Under the pieces are notes generated by a model. That model was not told the origin of the DNA. It did no database searches and saw only the letters and a program-made list of their open reading frames with translations. Positions 6,727-9,334 of a stretch of 9,334 nucleotides of DNA are shown piece by piece; within the stretch, counting starts at the first letter, position 1, and the number at the start of each line of letters is the position of its first letter. The translations under genes were made by a program, and so were the position numbers. Origin of the DNA: DATKKX01 sp035542775. Lineage in GTDB: Bacteria; Planctomycetota; Phycisphaerae; UBA1845; UTPLA1. The stretch lies in assembly GCA_035542775.1 (NCBI GenBank), contig DATKKX010000475.1, forward strand, positions 1 through 9,334. Direction: 5' to 3'.

Positions 6727-6927
6727 TACAACCTGCGCACCGCGAAGCTGCTCATCGACCTCCGCTGCGGCGTCATCTTCATCGACGAGGACAGCGGCCG
6801 CACCGGCGAGTTCCCCATCGTCTGGATGCGCCGGCGGACACGCGAGCAGCTCGCCTATTACCTCCTGCTGGCGGCCCTCTCCACATACCAGGCGTCGGAT
6901 CTTCCCGACGACAAGCTGCTTGGTTGA
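6721..6927 (+). pseudogene. 5'-truncated gene remnant of unknown function
   Basis: This is an open stretch of 68 codons ending in TGA, with a strong preference for G or C at third positions and a natural amino-acid mix. It reads GYYNLRTAKLLIDLRCGVIF, continues with a charged turn and a hydrophobic helix (REQLAYYLLLAALSTYQ), and ends in SDLPDDKLLG. It clearly looks like real protein sequence, but the only in-frame upstream start (GTG 6547) lies inside the left REP-like hairpin, and the intervening translation is low-complexity. The coding character begins exactly at the outer edge of the right REP-like element, which suggests the 5' part was lost or displaced there. I do not recognise the family. 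It could still be expressed as a 126-residue protein from GTG 6547, but there is no ribosome-binding site to support that. Confidence 0.5.
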
Positions 6928-7070
6928 GCACCGGCAGGTCCGGCGAGGATCGGCATAACTTCAGCATGCGCACGTACATGCGGTTCAGGCTGTTCATGCA
7001 TCGCAACGCCCCCCCATGTGTACAAGGCTGTGGTGCAACCCCCCAGCGCGGCCGCACGCCCCTGCGGCCT

Positions 7071-7074
7071 GGAG
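7071..7074 (+). promoter_or_regulatory. Ribosome-binding site deciding a GTG start
   Basis: GGAG lies 8 nt before GTG 7083. The reading frame is open for a further 444 nt upstream, but that extension is arginine/proline-rich and runs out of phase through the gene remnant. This site, together with the hydrophobic signal segment that directly follows the GTG, selects the start. Confidence 0.7.
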
Positions 7075-7082
7075 ATTCAGCC

Positions 7083-7844
7083 GTGTACGTAAGGAAAGCA
7101 GTGCTCAGCGGTGCGGTGCTGGCTTTTGCGGTGCCATTCTGCACCGGGCTGATGTATCGCCAGAAGTCGGCCGTCAAAACCGAGGACCAGATCCGCCTGG
7201 ATACCGCCCGACAGCTTTCCGTCGTCCCCATCCGGCAGCTCACCGCCGCCGAAGTCGTCCTTAACCGCACCGGCTGCTGGGCCACCTCCAACCGCCCCGA
7301 CCTGATGGAGCGTGCCGAGAAGGCCGGCCCCTGGGCCGTGCTCGCCATGCTCCCGACCGGAAAGGCCCTGAAGCTGGCCCAGTACGCCATCCGCGTCGCG
7401 GCCGGCGGGATGGCCATTAACGAGCTGGTCAACGGCGCCGTCGTCGAGGACGCCGTCCTCCAGGAAGTGACCGTCTCGGTGGAATACGGCATTGGCCTGG
7501 AAACGATTTCCCCGGAGCGGATCGAGCTCGGCGACAAGACCGTCACGCTGCGATTGCCGCCGCCGAGCCCGGTCAGCACGCCGCGGATCGATCTGGACCG
7601 CTCGCCCACCATCGACCGCCAGACCAAGGGCGACGCCCAGGAGGCCGAGTGGACGCGGCTGCAGCATCTGGCCTTCGACGATGCCCAGCGCAACGTCGCC
7701 GCCTGGGTCCGCGACGCCGGGCTCGAAGCCGCTCTGCGTGAGCAGTCACGGGCGGTCGTCCACGAGTGCGTGCAGACGCTGGCCGGCCCCGATGTGACCG
7801 TCCGCGTGGTCTACGACGACGAGCCGAAAGGAGGCGGGCAATGA
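7083..7844 (+). CDS. Membrane-anchored or exported DUF4230-like protein (first of pair)
   Basis: This is a 253-residue protein starting at GTG. A basic N-terminus (YVRK) and a hydrophobic segment (residues 7-23) form an uncleaved anchor or signal peptide, so the rest probably lies outside the cytoplasm. The core resembles DUF4230: an early strand/helix (VVPIRQLTAAEVVLNRTG, 47-64), a beta segment VTVSVEYGIGLETI (129-142), a proline-rich strand TVTLRLPPPSPVSTPRIDLD (153-172), an acidic linker, and two alpha helices ending in VTVRVVYDDE. A hydrophobic insert (about 86-125, including YAIRVAAGGMAINELVNGAV) splits the domain. DUF4230 has no established biochemical role known to me. The stop overlaps the next start (ATGA), so the two are translationally coupled. 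The family call rests on layout and motif spacing and is not certain. Confidence 0.75.
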   Translation: MYVRKAVLSGAVLAFAVPFCTGLMYRQKSAVKTEDQIRLDTARQLSVVPIRQLTAAEVVLNRTGCWATSNRPDLMERAEKAGPWAVLAMLPTGKALKLAQYAIRVAAGGMAINELVNGAVVEDAVLQEVTVSVEYGIGLETISPERIELGDKTVTLRLPPPSPVSTPRIDLDRSPTIDRQTKGDAQEAEWTRLQHLAFDDAQRNVAAWVRDAGLEAALREQSRAVVHECVQTLAGPDVTVRVVYDDEPKGGGQ

Positions 7845-8488
7845 GGTGGGTTCTTACAGCCGGCGTGCTGGGCATCATGCTCGGCGTGATCGTCGCCGAG
7901 CCCTCCATCGGTCTGACTTCGGCACCGACCGGCCCGCCGGTGAAGGACCGCGGCACCTGGGGCACGATCTCGGTCGATACCGTGCGGCGCGTCGCTCAGT
8001 TGCGAACGCTCCGCGTGGAAACCAGCACGCTGCAATGGGTCTGCCGCAAAGAGCCCAAACCGTACACCTGGGGAGCCGTCTCCAACTGGCGCAACCTCGC
8101 GGCCGTCGTGCCGGTCAGTTGCGAGTTGGGAATCCCTCTTGAGAAGATCGACGTCCACCGCGCCGGCCCTGACTGGTACGTGACCCTGCCGCGGGCGTCG
8201 ATCCTCCGCGCCACGCCCATCTATGCCGGCGACAAGATGCTGATCTGGAAGAACGAGGGCAACGCCTTCAACGAGCAGGATCTTCTGCCGGAGGCGGTGC
8301 GCAACGGCGAGTCCGCCTCGATTGTCAAGTGCGCCCAGCTCGGCACGCAGGATCGGGCGACGGACGCTTGCGTTGAGGCGATCCGCGCCATCGCGGCCGT
8401 CCTTGGCGTTCCGCCGGAGAGGATTCACATCGAGATCAAGGCCGACGATCCGGATCGCGGCCAGCACGATCCGATCTCGACGGGGTGA
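7841..8488 (+). CDS. Exported DUF4230-like protein (second of pair)
   Basis: This is a 215-residue protein starting at ATG 7841, which overlaps the previous stop by 4 nt and has a strong AGGAGG (7829-7834) 6 nt upstream. The N-terminus MRWVLTAGVLGIMLGVIVAE is a signal peptide or anchor. The body repeats the layout of its upstream neighbour: a leading segment (VRRVAQLRTLRVETSTLQW, 48-66), a beta segment VVPVSCELGIPLEKIDV (89-105), a strand WYVTLPRASILRATPI (112-127), and a C-terminal helix ending in a strand (CVEAIRAIAAVLGVPPERIHIEI). GI.LE.I followed by VTL and then TP.I aligns between the two proteins, so they are probably distant paralogs acting together. There is no catalytic motif to suggest an enzyme. 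The gene ends 12 nt from the convergent mnmE. Confidence 0.72.
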   Translation: MRWVLTAGVLGIMLGVIVAEPSIGLTSAPTGPPVKDRGTWGTISVDTVRRVAQLRTLRVETSTLQWVCRKEPKPYTWGAVSNWRNLAAVVPVSCELGIPLEKIDVHRAGPDWYVTLPRASILRATPIYAGDKMLIWKNEGNAFNEQDLLPEAVRNGESASIVKCAQLGTQDRATDACVEAIRAIAAVLGVPPERIHIEIKADDPDRGQHDPISTG

Positions 8489-8500
8489 CAGGACCTGGCA

Positions 8501-9334
8501 TCACTTGCCTATGCAGAAGCGAGAGAAGATCCGGCCCAGGAGATCCTCAACATCCTCCTGGCCCACCAGCGTGCCCAGGGCTTCCGCGGCGGTGTGCAAT
8601 TCCGCGGCGACCAGCTCGGCGTTCATCAGCGCTTCGTCGCACTCGCTCGCCAGGCCGATCGCCCGCTCCAGCGCATCTATTGACCGTTCCAGCGCATCCC
8701 GATGCTCGGCCATGAGGGCGATCGAAGCATCGTGCACATCCACGGGCCGCCCGCTGAGGGCCCGCTCGATTTCGACCTTCAACGCCTCGCAGCCCTCGCC
8801 CGTCACAGCGCTGATCAGGCAGACCGGCGAGCCAGTCCGCCGCCGCAGCTCCTCGTCGACCACCGCCCGCCGATCGGGCGAAAGCAGATCGCTCTTGTTT
8901 GCCACGATGATCCGAGGAGCAGAGCAGACGCCCAGCACAGCGCCTTCCACCCTCGCCTGGTCTACATCGCTGCCCGCATCGACCACCTGCAAGACCAGAT
9001 CGGCGTGCCTCATCGCCTGTCGCGCGGCCGCCTGTATGCGGCCGTGCAGTCCTTCGGCCTCGTACTCGTCCATCAGGCCGGCCACGTCGATCAGCAGGCA
9101 CTCGGTCGCTTCCATCTCCAGCGGCGCCGACAGAACGTCCCGTGTCGTTCCAGCCAATGGCGCGCAGATCGCTCGATCAAGCCCCGTCAGCCGATTCAGC
9201 AGGCTGGACTTCCCGACATTGGGTTCACCCGCCAGCACCACGTGGGCAAGCTGCCCCCATCGCTCCGCCCGCAGGCCCGCCGCGGCGGTCGATCGCAGCG
9301 ATTCTTGCACCGCGTTCAACCGCTGTTGCAGCTC
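8501..9334 (-). CDS. mnmE: tRNA modification GTPase MnmE (TrmE), C-terminal part
   Basis: The last 277 residues are present, and the frame is open through the right edge, so the N-terminal tetrahydrofolate-binding domain lies outside. With MnmG, this GTPase modifies the wobble uridine (5-carboxymethylaminomethyl) of certain tRNAs. In visible numbering, G1 is GEPNVGKS (36-43), G2 GTTRD (62-66), G3 DVAG (83-86), G4 NKSD (146-149), and a G5-like SAVTGEG lies at 175-181. The helical domain ends in EDLLGRIFSRFCIGK, with the conserved Cys274 and C-terminal FCIGK diagnostic of MnmE. G3 is normally DTAG and is followed by a conserved Arg. Here it is DVAGLMDEYEAEG, with about two extra residues before the next strand. 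TTG at 9319 is an internal leucine codon, not a start. The gene converges with the DUF4230-like pair, with only 12 nt between stops and no terminator. Confidence 0.95.
   Translation of the reverse strand, partial: ELQQRLNAVQESLRSTAAAGLRAERWGQLAHVVLAGEPNVGKSSLLNRLTGLDRAICAPLAGTTRDVLSAPLEMEATECLLIDVAGLMDEYEAEGLHGRIQAAARQAMRHADLVLQVVDAGSDVDQARVEGAVLGVCSAPRIIVANKSDLLSPDRRAVVDEELRRRTGSPVCLISAVTGEGCEALKVEIERALSGRPVDVHDASIALMAEHRDALERSIDALERAIGLASECDEALMNAELVAAELHTAAEALGTLVGQEDVEDLLGRIFSRFCIGK

Noticed and set aside
6639..7082. Upstream extension of the first DUF4230-like gene
   Set aside because: The frame is open, but the sequence is Arg/His/Pro-rich and out of phase with the gene remnant. GGAG 8 nt before GTG 7083 and the signal segment after it mark the real start.
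7766..7840. Upstream extension of the second DUF4230-like gene
   Set aside because: The added residues are an arginine-rich shadow of the preceding gene. AGGAGG before ATG 7841 and the hydrophobic N-terminus support the later start.
8547..9101. Minus-strand open frame inside mnmE
   Set aside because: It is an Arg/Gly-rich frame-shifted shadow of a gene with intact GTPase motifs.

Overview
The window is GC-rich, densely coding bacterial DNA. It holds seven recognisable protein genes, two of them cut by the window ends, plus one gene remnant. The gene set is NtrB/NtrC-type sigma-54 regulation, a MacA/MacB exporter, alanine dehydrogenase, tandem DUF4230-like proteins and a divergent MnmE. With the base composition it fits an uncultured Planctomycetota-like or other high-GC Gram-negative-type bacterium. 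No rRNA or marker protein is present, so this placement is a weak inference.

Left block, minus strand (3124 down to 1): alanine dehydrogenase (ald) comes first, then a 315-nt gap without a convincing gene, then a MacA-like membrane fusion protein, then the start of its MacB-like ATPase, which runs off the left edge. MacA and MacB form an export operon. ald appears to be a separate unit.

Central divergent region (3125-3748): this 624-nt control region separates ald from a two-gene plus-strand operon encoding a soluble PAS histidine kinase and a complete NtrC-family activator (REC, AAA+ and Fis-type HTH domains). On the ald strand it contains a near-consensus sigma-54 promoter. Three short inverted repeats lie about 170-260 bp upstream of the predicted start, where enhancer sites for such an activator would be expected. 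The simplest reading is that the kinase/activator pair switches on ald through sigma-54. That link is inferred from sequence and position only.

Right-centre (6495-7082): after the activator there is a pair of inverted REP-like palindromes. Each carries GTAG next to an 8-bp stem, and the two stems differ by compensating changes. The right-hand element abuts a stretch of about 68 codons with strong coding character and no start of its own, which looks like a 5'-truncated gene.

Right block: two translationally coupled small membrane-anchored or exported proteins with DUF4230-like architecture (7083-8488) converge on the 3' part of mnmE, the tRNA-modification GTPase, which runs off the right edge. 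The MnmE ends in the canonical FCIGK but has DVAG instead of DTAG at its G3 motif.

No tRNA, rRNA, CRISPR array, transposase or phage gene was seen.
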